A stretch of DNA of 64,000 nt from Hypomesus transpacificus. Its lineage: Eukaryota > Chordata > Actinopteri > Osmeriformes > Osmeridae. A model generated the notes under the pieces. It was not told the DNA's origin, did not search any database, and was given only the letters and a program-made list of their open reading frames with translations. A program made the position numbers and the translations under genes. Where the stretch lies: the NCBI RefSeq assembly GCF_021917145.1, contig NC_061066.1, positions 558,001-622,000 on the forward strand, written 5' to 3'. This document shows, piece after piece, positions 47,901 through 60,787 of this stretch. Every line of letters begins with the position of its first letter. The first letter of the stretch is position 1.

Positions 47901-50900
47901 ATAGTGGTACAGTAAGGTTAACAGAGAGATCTTACGAGGCAGCTCAATAGAGAGTTTCTTGAGTGAATAGGCATCCTCTGTGAAGAAAGCACATTATTAT
48001 TTATATTAATGGAAGTGTTTTACTGTCCTTAATGGTTCATCTATTTTGATCACTCTGATATAAGGATGACACCCCGAAATTGAATTGAAAAATTGAAAAA
48101 AAAATTGGTTAAAAAGATTTTATGAGAGGATTCAAATTTTACAACCTAATTAGATAACCTATGTACTAGTATAATAAGACAAAACAGGTTTTAGACAATA
48201 TAAAAGATTTCATGTATAATATTTACACATAACATATGCATATACATGATGAGCATACATACATACAGTACATGTATTGGTATTATATCATAATACATAC
48301 ATGTCAGATGTGATCATGTGACACATCCATACCTTTATTTGACATAATAAATAAAGGTTTATGTGCTTTTAGAAACTGTGCTTAGGAATTTTTGACACTG
48401 CACATAGATGGCAAATAGATTACATGTATGTCTGTGACATACACATACATACATTTAGTCATTTTTAGTCATTTAGAATACATACACTATAATAGTTTAA
48501 GATCTATTCTTCTATAAAAAAAAATATATAAAAAACGTGTTGCTTGTGTCAAGTTGAGGGACCCATCACCGTTGTTGAAAAATGTCCATAGTTTTTTATC
48601 GTCTTGGACTGTTGTTCATAGAAGCCCAAAACAGAAACCGTTCAAGAGTCTCCAATCCATGGTAACCATCATCAAGAGGAGAATAAGACCTAATGAGGGT
48701 GGTTGTTATGGTTACCAACCTGCTGGGGGCGTTGGGGAGGGGGTACTGGCTGCAGCATCATCATCTTTATCTGCAATAAAGGTGTGATTGATACACAGAC
48801 CCACCTATGAAAAAGCTCCAAGTCCATCACGGGCAGGCCAGCAAAACATGCCACAAGACCAGACTGGTCATGCAAGACAAGACAGAATTCAGGACAAAAA
48901 ATGGACATCATTGAAATGGACAGATGGAGTTTAAGATACATGATCAATGAGATTGAAAAGTGTTGGAGGAGAACACACCTGTGTGTTTGGGATGAGACAA
49001 TGGTATGAGATCACACATGTGTAGTGATTTATGCTTGACACCACAAGCCTGTTGATAAACTATAGTACCACACCAGTGACTATGAACTAAAGTACCACAC
49101 CAGTGATTGTGAACTAAAGTACCACACCAGTGATTGTGAACTAAAGTACCACAACAGTGACTATGAACTAAAGTACCACACTAGTGATTGTGAACTAAAG
49201 TACCACACCAGTGATTGTGAACTAAAGTACCACACCAGTGACGGTGAGATTAAGTACCACACCAGTGATTGTGAACTAAAGTACCACACCAGTGACGGTG
49301 AGATTAAGTCACCATGCGAAAAACAACCAGAAGACAAATCCCCCAAAACAGAGGCTTTCATTTCAAGTAACCCTGTCAACGGTCTGAGTTATATCCTTTG
49401 CATAACACCAACAAAACATTGAAAGACGCAGACAACAATGCAACAACATGAAGCCAGTGAGAGATATTTCTACTCTTATTGAGCAATACAACGAAACTAC
49501 ATCAAAAAAACTATATTAAATAACTGAGTATGGACATAACATGAAACCTGCCTTTTGCTTTCTGAAAAACAGGAAGTGACACTGATAACTAGGTCGAGAT
49601 ATGACCTTGCATGTGGCAGGTGTCAGGCGGTTGGCTGTGTGCTTGTTTTTTTTCAACTGCGTAAAACACAGATCCTCACCTATTGTCTATGAGAGGTACA
49701 GCACTTGAAAGTAATTCTGCACAGAACACACAGGCACAGACACACAGACACTCAAACAAACATAGGCAGACAAAATACACTTGCGCACAGAAAGCACACA
49801 CACATACAGTATTCACACACACACACACAACAACACACGTCACATCCAGTCCCAGACCTGCTGGAGGTGGAGGTGGAGGTGTGGTAACAACTATAACTGG
49901 CTCTGCTTTCTCCATCTCAGCAGGACGGGGTGGGGCTGATTGGGACAAGGCTGTCATAAATGAAACCCACCTTCCACCCATGCAGTAGCCTATCACATCC
50001 ACTCAAGAAGAATCTCAGCCAATCAGCACTGCCTTTTAGAAATGTTTCCTTAGACACTGAAACGTATAAATCCATGTTCAGTATGAAGCCATTGTACTGA
50101 TTTCCTACTGTTGACTTACGAACTTAAAATTGTTTAACCTGTATAAGTGCATTTTAGGAGGGGCTTTTCACCAAAGAGAACAGGTTATAAAAGCAGATAG
50201 CAAAGCATGAACCAATGTATGGCCCAATCAAAGAATATCAATTAAGTCCATTGCATTGGGTCATATAGCAGCCCTGGAAGCAAACAAGATAACATTGTCT
50301 ATAATTACAGATAACGTTTTCAACCAAAGACACCCTGAAATAGTGAAGCATCAATCTATTACTTGATGTTTTTATTCTCTGACAGAAGATACATGTTGAC
50401 TTTCTCAAAGAGATACTGATTGTTCTGGCTACCAATGAAAGGTGGACTCCACTGCAGTCAGACAGGGTATTTGAATGAAAGCGCTACTTGAGTTAACTAA
50501 AAGAGCAGTAAACAGCGAGAGTTACGACTGTAAAAGGCTAGAGACTGAGTGTTCCAGTACTTACCAGGCGGTGGGGGGGAGCAAGGGGCCTCCTCCTTAA
50601 CTTCAGGCTCGACTTGCTCTTTAACCCCAACAGCTACGGGCTCTGGGTCTGTAGAGCCATTCTCTACTGGCTCAGGCTCCTTAGCCACCACCACCTCTAC
50701 CGGAACAGGCTCTACGGGGTCTGGCTCCTTCCCCTCAGTTTCTACTGGCTCTGCCTCCGCTACAGCCTCTGTACAGCAAACACAGCGCCTAGCTGGAGCA
50801 GCAGGCTTTGGGCAAAAGCAATGGACCAAAGCCTCGCGGAACACTGCCTTATTTGAGACGTGCATAGATCGCTAGTGACCACATTGGTTTGATTCACTGA

Positions 50901-53900
50901 CATCCAATCAAGATTAAAATGTTCCGGAAACGAAATTTAAGTTGTTATGCTTTTGATCATTTTTTTTTAAAGCTAGTGTAACGACCTTTGGACTACAAGG
51001 TTACTATCAGTTACCTAGTCATTGGAAAGTTGTCACCAATCTGGTCACTTTATCTATAGTGTTAGTTCTAGAGATCTCAAGGAAGCAGTTTTACCAATTT
51101 TACTAAGCAGAGTTGAAAACGTTTTACCAATTAAAAACTGACCAATTTATCAAGAGGTTCTATCAGTATAGAGTTTACATATATATACATATATTTTTGA
51201 CAACAAAAAGGTAAGCAAATGATTAAACACAGCTTCTAGTAGAATGAGTAAAATTCATACTTCCTCCATCTCCCAATACCTACTCTTTGGATGATTCCAT
51301 CATGTTCAGCCCCTTTTACGGTTACACAAAAACTGTTACATATGGTTTTAGAGGCATCAAGGCATTTGTGCATTAGTAACAATGCAACGTAAGGGTTATG
51401 TGTTCAATAGGTAACTGAAATAGCAGTTAATAGGCCATATTATGCACATTCTTTCTTTGTATTGGTGCAGTTCTCTTTACTTCTGTGGTTCAGTTATGCT
51501 CATATGAAGATTGTCAAGTGGAACAGTGAGGACTCACACAAAACCAATGTGTGCTGTCACAGTGATATGCACAAGAACATCCTGGGAGTGTGGGGGGGGT
51601 AAAGGGAGGGAAGCCAGGGGGGAAGAGGGAGGGGTACCCACCTGGGGGAGGAGAGATCTGGAGCGATATCTCAGGGAGGGGCAGGACACCGTTACTTTCT
51701 GGGGCAATGCTCTCTGAGTGCGTGACAAATATAGCAAGAATGGAAAGGCTTCTTCACAAAGCACAAAGCAACTACACAGTCTCACATACTGACACACGTC
51801 CTGTTGAACCCATTCTCTCCATCTTTCAGTCAGACAGGGACACTTTATTCTTGCATGCACAGTATTGGACTGTCTTACAACTCCCTCTGTGTACATGTCT
51901 TTCGTTTGGTATGTAGGCACAAGAGGAAATACTGTGTATGAACGAATAGTACAGTGTGGCTTTCACTTACTGTACACCACGCTTTATCAGAATTTATCCA
52001 TGTGCTAATTTAGGCTGAATATGATCAAGATCAGTTGAAAATAAAAAATGTCATGCAAACGTTTGTTTTTTTCCCCCTTGGATTATACCACTCCAAGGTC
52101 AAAGCCTAACGTGGTCTGACAGCACACTGCATGCCAGCGTACTGGTCACATGGCGGGACAGGGATGTCAGCTGAATCAACAGGGCAGGATCAGACAGTCA
52201 GGGGGCGGAATGTTGAAGATTCTGATCGCTTGGCTGTAACGACTGATCAGAGTCACAGTGACACAGTCGTACCTCTGAGTTCTCATTTGCTTAAACCCAG
52301 AATAGTGTCTGAACCCACCATGGTTACACACTGTACTAAATTCTGCACTGATGCCCTACCGCCTTTCGTGTTTGCACAACACAAAACAGGTTGTGTTTCA
52401 GTGAACAATATTTTACGCTATAGGTTAACCGTTCCCCATTGTGGTCTTGCAGCCGGTATTTGTCAATAGTATTGTCACTCAAAAAAATTTTTTACTGATC
52501 TGTCCCTCACCTCAACATCTTATAGTGTAATATTGGCCATTGGTCTTTACTCACCTTCTGGCTGGGCGTTTGCCGTCTCATCTAGAAAAGAAACACAGAG
52601 AAAAGAATCAAGGTTTATTTGTACGATTTGTTCCGCCAATAAAACCCCTCCACTAAAAACCAAATATCCCAGTAGATACATGTAGTGGTTATTTATGAGT
52701 AGGCAGCCATTTGACAGACTTTGCTGAGACATGTACTGTACTCACCTTTGGGCCTCAAGGCACCTCATGTCTAGACATTGTCTAGTCTTAACTGATTATA
52801 GAGGCTCCCTATGATACACCACTTGTCAGAACTCTGCACTGTGTGGACATACCAAACTGATGCAGAGGGCAGCATAACATATTTGGGAAGCATAATTATC
52901 AAAAGATTTAACGCTACAGTAGATCAAAGTCACCATACAGTAGGTCAACTGACATGCCACAGCTTCTAGGCTCCAGGTATTAGCCTTGTGTGTTATTAAT
53001 GGGTTAGTGGGGCACAGTCATGTGTGTGTAGTTTTCTGTTCCTCATGGGAACGAGGCATAGAGCATCTCCACTCTGTCATTTTAGGCTTGGTTCCTTTTT
53101 CCTGTGTCTGAAAGTCCATGTGAGTCTGAGACTTCTGACACCATGATCATCATTTAGCATGAGAATTAGAAGAAGGAATTGTAGCTTCACCAAATTGTCG
53201 CACAACCCAAGCATCCTCAGGATGGATTCCGGTTTAACGTAACATGAACTCAGACATGGAAGCCTACAGACAATGTGAAAGCTCCATAACAGGAGATAAA
53301 GATTAAGGAAACAGAGATTATTGGGTGATGACGACACTACTGAACAGCCTTGTTGCCGTCACATGACCTTGCTTGTCCATTTCTACACTCTCAGTGATGA
53401 GCAGTGGCACAGCAGGCTGTGAATTCTGTTAGGATGCCAGTATTCCCTGTGCCTGCCATGATGGGTCCTTAATGCCCCAGAGAAACACTGGGCATTACAG
53501 TGCCATTCCTGTCCACAGTTTAAAGATGACAGGCAAGACAGCCTGGCAGTCTACTGTCGGCAAATCTTTCCTCTCCATTCCATGATGCTGAGGTGGTCTT
53601 GCTGTCTCTCACTTGAAAGTCCCTGTCACTTGACAATCTCTCCCATGTGTAATTGTACCACCAGAGGCAGTCATAAGGTTTTTTATACTTTCCCTGATGA
53701 CCTTCAGCTCGGATCAACCTCTCTGCCCAGATTCTGTTATCCCTCAACTCTGATGATTCCCTCTGGGCATTCTAGGTCAGATATAGACATGTATTTATAT
53801 ATATAGACATATAGATGGTCACACCACACTGAAAACAATGTTTTGTTGGCTTCATCATCAGAGTCCCGCTGGGTCACATTTACATTTATTCATTTAGTAG

Positions 53901-56658
53901 ACGCTTTTGTCCAAAGTGACTTACAAGAAAGAGCTTTACAAAAACTGATAAGTCAATGATCATAAGCAACGAGACAGCCAAACCATGAAGCATACATTGT
54001 GAAAAGCAAATAAGTGCCAATGGGTAGAATCAGAAGAGCATGAGTGTACCCGGAGGAAAGCAAGCAACAATAATATAATTCACAGCGAGTACATCATGCA
54101 GATATATTCTCTGTCTCATTGGGGAAATGATGAGACCAGGGAGAAGCAGATTCCCACTGCAGTTGGTGAAGCTGCAGGTATTTCAGCTGTTGTCCCTGTT
54201 GTTGTTGTGAAGACAGACAGGCTCATACAGAATCCAGCTTGAACCTAACCGAGTCTAGTTTATCTTCCTAATTTAGAATGTTTTTGTTTTTTTATTAAAG
54301 TGGAACTTCTTTGTTTCACCATCGTGAAGGGTGGCCGTCCATAAAATATTTACTTTTTTGGAGACAAAGTATGAGGATAGGACCTAATGAGAGCCAAAAG
54401 GTTTAACAGTGTTTGTGACAAGCAATCACCACGGCCCCCTGTGCTGTTTACCTAACCTAGAGATTGGTTTGAGTAAAATTCTGAAATTTACGACTTGACG
54501 CTGTTAGATGCTGCAGAGTAAATAGAGTGATGGTGGTAGTACATAAACAAAGGTGATGATGTAGATCTGTAGGTACTGAAAGCCAAGAGTGACTGAAGGA
54601 AGTCATAGGGGGGGGTCGGTTACTGTGAACCTGAACCCTGAAGGCAAGCCTGAAGAGAGGTTTTACCCCTGACTCATTCTAGTTGAAATGATACTGTCAA
54701 GCATTGAAGAGATGGTTGTGTTTCTGTTGTGGGGAGGTGAGAGAGGGAGAGAGGGAGAGGGGGACGAGGGATGAGGATTTAAAGTCTGGACTATTCCAGG
54801 AACAAGTATCCCAGTCCCAAGGGCTACATATGCTACTCAGCCAGTCCATCATCTCTCATCCTATTTTTCAAACCCTTTAGTGTGTAGCCTAAACATACAA
54901 TGGCATTCTCCTGTTCAGCTGTTCCAAGTCATTCAGAGAACAATACTTTTTTTATTGCAATTCATCTGGTCTTCAGTACTCAGTGGTTATTTCAGGACCA
55001 CGGTTGTGGTAGACTGGCATCTGCAGCCACTCCTTTTACTGTGCCTTAGTTTCATAGGATCATCAATGTTTATCACAGTGGATAAACTCTCTAATGAGGT
55101 CATTTCCAATACGTTAATTAAAATCTACGGATGTAGATTCCTAATCCCTTCAATTTTTCTGCTTCTATTCCTGCAACAATATTTTACAATGTAGCACAAA
55201 ACTATATTGACAGCCGAATCGCAAAAACAAACTGGCCTAACATAAACCTGGCATAAACCTGAACAAAGGCAGGGTTTTAGAACACACAACTGGCTGTTTA
55301 GCTGCCAAAGGTGGATTGGAACATCCACTAAGGATTGTCTATCCTCTCTCCATATTTATTGCCGCTATTAAAATAACTTCCATGAAAGCAATCTTGCAAA
55401 TCCCTCCCATTCCATCCTGTAATCTCCATTGTCATGAGGCGTACGGGAATGTGCCCACAGAATCGCCTGGATGTGTGTGTGTAGAAAGACGAGTCTGTTT
55501 TCACTCCAAACATGATTAGCGTCTGCTGACTTAACAAACTGTCCCTGGGCATATCTGGGCTGTCAGAAAAGTCTCCAAAGAAACTGCAGTAACGGATCAG
55601 GAAAATATCTTGATGACAGACAAGAGGGGGGAACAACAGGAGGTGCTGATGGAGATGATCGTACGGAGAAGTGATGACAGCTGAGCACAGCCACAGCTCA
55701 GCAAGGGCAAAACAGTGCATTAGTAATGCAGAAGATGAATATCAAGTTGAATGTGGAGTTATCTGTGTTGGATAGGGAGGGGGTATTGTCATTGGCATCT
55801 TGTTTTGCTACAGTTCCACAATGACGTGTTGCCAACCTTGCCACATGTCCATAAGTCATCTGTTGGGGCTCAGAACAACCACAAACACCTTCGTCATCAC
55901 CTGGGACTGTGTCCATCATCCACAGGCATCCTCACACAGACCAGGGATAGGGAATCCCAAGGCATCATCCTACAGCGTCTTTGCTTGCTGTGTTCAGCTC
56001 AGCCCTGAGCCAAGCTCCTGTGCTCATCAACATTCCTCCAGACGGGCTCTTCAAAACATCTCATTCCAAAATGCTCCTGTCTCCAACAGCATTGTCCATC
56101 ATGCCAACAGGGAAAACCGCAGCCTTTTTATAAACCTCTTTGAACTCTCTCCTTGGTAAGGTGGAAACACTCCAGAATGCCAATCAGTTCTTGCAGCTGG
56201 TTGCTGCAGACATCTAGAATTCTCCTTGCTCTTTTCAACACGTTAAAAATGATTCCATCCATCTATCTTTTCAACATATTAAAAATTATTCTACCCGTCT
56301 TCAAGCTGTGGAAGCTTTGGAAAAGACCAAAACTAAATGATAACAACAAGCTAAATGTTTAGAGGTGGACATTGGTGGCCCTTTTTTACAGTCTATTGAG
56401 AAGACAATACTTTCCCCATTAGAAACACTCACTCTGCAATGACGTACGTTTGTAATTCAACATAACAATTTCACCCTGTCATTTCAATAACAAACCATTT
56501 TTAAAATACCTATTTTTCCCTTTAAGATCTGAAGCAAGATCTTATCGCATTTGCTACATTTAGAAAACAATGTGAATTAAGGTTACTGCATGGTTTTGAA
56601 CTGGCATCTTCAGTGAAGAGAACAGGCCGCTCCTACCTTTCTTTGTGGGCTCTGGCAT
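32739..56658 (-). CDS. mybpc1: Myosin-binding protein C, slow type, complete, 33 coding exons
   Basis: A thick-filament protein of the sarcomere A-band that binds myosin, actin and titin. Exons in order (high to low): 56658-56637, 52581-52555, 51698-51642, 50768-50565, 49950-49858, 48770-48720, 47977-47936, 47106-47065, 46288-46178, 46029-45881, 45804-45687, 45549-45498, 44713-44657, 42443-42280, 41988-41856, 40218-40094, 39960-39855, 39720-39554, 39388-39223, 38672-38566, 38454-38318, 38190-38031, 37943-37839, 37743-37555, 36947-36813, 36712-36545, 36463-36375, 36286-36091, 35981-35842, 35757-35598, 35290-35154, 34661-34475, 32836-32739; phases agree, 1297 aa. Residues 1-179 are a Pro/Ala/Glu-rich extension starting MPEPTKK as in human MYBPC1. 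Then C1 Ig ([20 protein letters not shown]), linker DIRSAFKR, M-motif about 342-396 ([15 protein letters not shown]), Ig C2-C5, FnIII C6-C7, Ig C8, FnIII C9, Ig C10 (about 1158-1265) and a 32-aa tail. Longer than human (about 1140) mainly through the N-terminus. Confidence 0.93.
32945..32989. repeat. (GT)n microsatellite with adjacent GA-rich tract
   Basis: About 22 GT units in the last mybpc1 intron, flanked on both sides by GA-rich sequence to about 33060. Long low-complexity open frames on both strands here are not genes. Confidence 0.93.
38836..39140. mobile_element. Dispersed repeat, copy 1 (mybpc1 intron)
   Basis: Begins with ACATTTACATTTACATGTATTC-like tandem units, then TTTAGCAGACGCTTTTATCC and AAAGCGACTTCCAAGA, a motif shared by many teleost retroelements, and ends near CACAGCGAGTAC. 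A second, shorter copy lies at 53876-54095 in another mybpc1 intron in the same orientation, with scattered substitutions and deletions. Confidence 0.8.
40713..40745. repeat. (ACAG)n microsatellite
   Basis: About seven ACAG/CAGA units in a mybpc1 intron (40219-41855). No exon was found in the rest of that intron. Confidence 0.8.
42650..42722. mobile_element. Retroelement 3' tail with (GATTT)n
   Basis: GGCTATACAAATAAATGTTG is followed by GATTTGATTTGATTT. An AATAAA plus short tandem repeat is the usual 3' terminus of fish LINE or LINE-mobilised SINE copies. Only the tail is recognisable, in the mybpc1 intron upstream of the M-motif exon. Confidence 0.55.
42723..44656 (-). other. mybpc1: mybpc1 intron stretch, nothing recognised
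   Basis: About 1.9 kb of intron with a G-run near 43031-43047 and no exon, RNA gene or clear repeat that I can support. Confidence 0.6.
49064..49306. repeat. 27-bp minisatellite, nine units
   Basis: Nine contiguous units of the form AGTACCACACCAGTGAT plus TGTGAACTAA, in the mybpc1 intron between coding exons 5 and 6. Units differ at a few sites. Units 6-7 and 8-9 share the same order (a TTGTGAACTAA type followed by a CGGTGAGATTA type), so a 54-bp dimer was duplicated last. No spacers, so it is not a CRISPR array. Confidence 0.95.
53876..54095. mobile_element. Dispersed repeat, copy 2 (mybpc1 intron 1)
   Basis: Homologous to 38836-39140: TTTAGTAGACGCTTTTGTCC, AAAGTGACTTACAAGA, GAGCTTTACAAA, AAACCATGAAGCA, then AAGCAAGCAACAATAA and CACAGCGAGTAC. 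It lacks about 80 bp in the middle relative to copy 1. The rest of the large first intron (52582-56636) shows no exon. Confidence 0.8.
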
Positions 56659-56904
56659 CTTGAGCCGGGTCCCAAGAGAAGCGTCAATGAATCAAAATGT
56701 GCAGGTAGGCGCCTTGAGACCAGCGTTACTAAATGGGAGACCAGGCAAGATGTAGAAGCCCTCAGTCCAGGGGGAGAGAGCTGAAGATGGGCCACTAGTC
56801 ACAAGTCTCTGGGACCCCGGGCCAGAGTGGTGGAAGGTGAGGAGGGCCCTGTGTGAGACAGAATTTGAAATCTCTGTGGGAAAGGACAGGTGGTAGAGTG
56901 ACAG

Positions 56905-56940
56905 ATTTGAGGGGGACAGGCTCCCTAACCTTATATAGAG
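56905..56940 (-). promoter_or_regulatory. mybpc1: mybpc1 TATA promoter
   Basis: On the minus strand CTATATAAGG (TATATAA at about 56931-56937) would place initiation near 56905, about 245 nt before the ATG. A CAAATG E-box-type site lies about 30 bp upstream. A TATA box suits a strongly expressed muscle gene. A further 5' UTR intron cannot be excluded. Confidence 0.6.
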
Positions 56941-57019
56941 CACCCACTGGCTCCTCCTCCATTTGACAGTATGGGCTCATTGTGCCCCTAGAATCATCGG
57001 CTTCAGTGCCACTCATTAT

Positions 57020-59331
57020 GGAAAGTCAACACTCAGGGGTTCTGATATGGTATTGGGTAGGGAGGCTCTGAAAGAAGTGTGGTTTAAAGTCTAGACAAAA
57101 GATCTCAGGCACTGACCCCAGCAACTTGTGATATTGTAGTACCGGATCTAAATTATTAGCTTTTGATTACTTACCAAAGCTTCCAAGTTGAAGCAAATCC
57201 TTCTCCAGTTACAGACCTTTACACAATCTTGATCAAAACATTTCAGCAAACTGTGAGATGAATCACGGGTCAGGGCATCAACTTCGAAAGTGATGAGTGT
57301 GATCACTGTGATTTATAGAAGATCTATCATGTTAAAGATCTAGAGGTGAGGGATGAGGTGAACATTATGGTCATGACAGTGGAAGACGTATTAATCATTT
57401 TGGCCAAGGTGTTGGAAAACAGTAAAGTGGGGGGAAACTTTCTGTAAACAGAGACAAGTGGGGTATAAAAAGAAGATATATTTGGTGTGAGGTTCCCAAT
57501 GATGTAATTGCATTCATATTCAAAAATATTTCTGAGTGACTGGGTGATCTCCACATTTAAAAAAAAGGTTAAGATGACACCCACTCACCTGATGCCAAGT
57601 GACAAAGATCTCTTTAATCCAGAGGGGATGCTGTCCAAGTGTAAAAGGCCTGCCTGCTTGGCCAATAAATACTGGAGAGATGCCTGGGCAATAGTGATGG
57701 CCTATACTTAGAAACTTGTCATAAACCTTGACATTTGAAATATTCAACATGGAAAGAGGGTTTGATATATTTTTGAGTCTTTTGCCATGGATGTGGTTGC
57801 TAGGTTCCTAATTAACATTATTGAAGTTAAACACGTGATAACTCAAGCTCTGGTCTCCAGTGAGGCCAATTTGGCCAACAAGGCTTAAAGCTGCTGAGCT
57901 TAAAGGAAGAGGTACAGTACTAAGGACTTTTGAACCCCACACATTAAGGCTTCTGATCATAGCCTAAAGACAAGATCCATAGCAATCCATAACCCGCTGA
58001 GACTTACTTTACATAACCTGTCACTGTTTTTTTTGTACCAACAATATCAACATTTATAATATTTGTCAGTCAATTGTCGTTAATCATAAGGGGATTTGCA
58101 GTACCACTGAAAACAAAAGCAACACGCAATGTACATTTTTTTCTCAGAGACAACCAGTCTGCATGCTGCTGTTCAGACAGTCACATCGGAATGGGAACAG
58201 TAAAGCCCTTCATTTGAAGTACGGCAGTTCATTTGTTCTCTCCCTCCTCCATAAGATAAATAACTCAGTCGCTGTAATGAAAGCCTTGATGATGCAGCCT
58301 AGAATTCATCAGGCAAAACAAGCTAGTCTTGACTCAGAGTTTGGTGACTGTGCTCAGTTAGGTTTTAAGTATGGCCTTTCTTGGTAACAGACACAGAGAG
58401 ATCTGTTACCCCATTTATAACTCGGTGGGCTCCAGTGGTAAATGCTAGGCTTAAGGGAGTATCATGTGGGTCTGCTACAAAGAGCACACAAAATAATTTT
58501 GAATTGCCTGAGCTGGATAGGAGTTTGCATCACAGAGGAGATTTAGCCATAAAGTCACCCTCAAGAGTAGCAACAGCCAACGCAGATTCTTTGCAATAGA
58601 TGTACTGCACTGCCCCCCTCAGGTAACACTACAACATGAAAACTTTAGCCATTTTTAATGCAATTGATAACACAAAGACAGCATAAGAAGATACACAGAA
58701 ATATGCCAACGTGGTAACAAAACATTCAAATAATTTACGGTTTTAACAGCCAAAGTCAAACCTGTAGGCCTACAGGTTATTGACATCGGAAGACACAGTT
58801 ACATAACACTACAGTTACATTATAAAGATGGACAACCATCTCACCCACATAGGCCCACGCATGATACGGTGGTGAACTTACTCGTCCAGTCATCAGTTGT
58901 CGCTGTCGCGTACGCTGCATATTTATGCTCCCCACAGAGTGTGGTCAGTTTTAAACTTTATGACGAAGCATGGAAAGTATCGATGCTAATGGCGTACTTT
59001 AAATATGCGTTCTCCCTTCTTTTAGAGAATGTAAATAAAATGATGCAAATTTGTTTGCTTGTAGAATTGGTTGAATCATCTAGTTATTAAATAATTAATT
59101 AATTAATTAATAAACAATTAATTTTCAATGAAACGGCCAGCTGTTTGGCGAAAAACGGTCTGATTAATTTTTAGGTATCGAGTCAGTGGCTTTATCTGTG
59201 CAGGAATTTGAGCAGTATTGCAAATGTAGCCTATAGCCTACTGAACAAAAATCTTAACGCAACATGCAACATAATGGATTAAATGCTATTTACCAAAATA
59301 ACTAAAACTTCCTATCCGAAGCCCTTGTCAT
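57020..59331. other. Region between mybpc1 and the ETS genes
   Basis: About 2.3 kb upstream of mybpc1 and downstream of the Spi-like gene. It includes that gene's undefined 3' UTR and an (ATTA)n run at about 59089-59114. No coding sequence was recognised, and the short open frames show no family resemblance. Confidence 0.6.
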
Positions 59332-60622
59332 TTATAAAGTTTCAATCTTGTAAGCATTTGTGCTTGAATGTTTTCCGTGGCACATCCTCAAGGCACTCAG
59401 TGTGTCTCTGCTGAACTGGTAGGTGAGCTTCTTCTTAACTTTAAATATCTCTCCAGAACGCCTATAGTTCCTCAAAGCCCTGCACATCTTCTGGTATGTC
59501 ATAAGCCTTCTGTTTCCTTTCCTCTGGCCCCAAAGTGCTGCTACCTGGTCCTTGTACTTTGAGGAAAAGCTGAAGACCCCTGAGGCCTCTGGCACCCAGG
59601 AAACACAATGGGCCATGTCTGGATCTTCGAGCATCTCAAACAGGAAGTGAAACAATCGTACCTTTCTACCTGTAAGTCACCATGGTGATTGTGGTTAGTA
59701 GATAAAGTACAGAGGATCAGTTAATCATTCCCCCACATCAGTCATTTGGGAGATGCTTTGTTATGACTGTGCCACATAGCAGTAAATTGTAACGTTTCCA
59801 AACTATTGGTTATCAGACATATGTAAAACATAGGGCCCCAAAGGTTTAGTACTGAATGGCATCATTGTGTTTTACAGTAAAGGGTAGGTCTGTTATTTAT
59901 TATTTAAGTGTTGTTCACTTACTACCCGCTATCTCCAATGACAGTATGCCGATCTAGTAACCCACAAAAGGAGAACTCACCTCTCATAGCAGGTTCAGTG
60001 TGGCATGTGGACGATTTCCATTTAAACACAGAGTTTGGAGCCGACCGAAGCTCAGATAATGTGACAGTTGTTTGGTTTAATGTTGCGGTGTTACATTTTG
60101 ATTGTGTTGGTTGGAGGTCAGCTTTATCACCCTGAACAGGATAACAGATAAAGTAATCAGAGAACAGATGTACAATATGAAAATGAAAATCATTAAACAA
60201 CATGTATTGTTACATGTATTACAACATGTAATGTTGTTCCCCACATAAATCGCTGTAAAATGAAGTATAATCCTTCCTACAGTTACCTCATATGTCAATC
60301 CTGATTCACTTCCATTACGTTCCTTCACAGGCAGAGGTGTGGACCAAACACAGTTCTCTTCCACTGCAATTTAACATGAACATTTGACAGTGGGTTTGTA
60401 CCCTGTCATTTTATCTGAATCCTATAAATTTAACTTTGGAAAGGACCAACCTCTTTCACTACCGACTCCAGTGTTCTGCCTGTAGTACTCTTCCAGAAAC
60501 TCGAAGATAACCTCCAAATCGGTCTGATTTTCCTGGAAAGAGTTCTGGTAAAGATGCAATAATGAGCAGCAAACCCACTTAAACTCTCCACAGTTTTGTT
60601 GTAAGGATTGATCTGTATGCAT
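59332..60622 (-). CDS. Spi-subfamily ETS transcription factor, diverged spic paralogue
   Basis: A probable DNA-binding factor of the PU.1/Spi-B/Spi-C class. Minus-strand exons: 60622-60451, 60363-60287, 60131-59981, 59669-59332; phases agree and give about 245 aa, close to human SPIC (248). The C-terminal ETS domain starts about residue 134 (GRKVRLFHFLFEMLEDPDM), continues [31 protein letters not shown] and ALRNYRRSGEIFKVKKK, and ends LTYQF. The recognition-helix arginines (RALRNY) are kept. It is more diverged from SPIC than the neighbouring copy (GNRRLMTYQKMCR against [13 protein letters not shown]). The N-terminal half, rich in Asn/Thr/Glu (QENQTDLEVIFEFLEEYY), is not recognisable by itself. 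The start is uncertain: ATG 60622 is the first in-frame ATG below a TATA box (60782-60787), but a hidden short first exon is possible. It may be the gene called spi2 in zebrafish; I cannot confirm this. Confidence 0.82.
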
Positions 60623-60781
60623 TGATCTCGGCAATAGTTGGTTAAGCTGTCATAGTTACCATAATTGTCTGGTGTACAGTAGAGGGTAAGATGGTTTAAG
60701 AACTTATTCCAACGCCAGCCAGCTATGGCACAAAGCTGTTTATGAAGTAAAGGACAGACTAACACTAAGACATTCAACCTT

Positions 60782-60787
60782 TTTATA
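60782..60787 (-). promoter_or_regulatory. TATA box of the Spi-like paralogue
   Basis: TATAAA followed by AAGG on the minus strand, placing initiation near 60755, about 130 nt before the proposed ATG. Two very short upstream ATG frames lie between. Confidence 0.5.

Noticed and set aside
49064-49306. Possible CRISPR-like array
   Set aside because: The 27-bp units are contiguous with no unique spacers, in a vertebrate intron.
60632-60634. TTG-initiated extension of the Spi-like first exon
   Set aside because: The codon is TTG, not ATG; the first in-frame ATG is at 60622.
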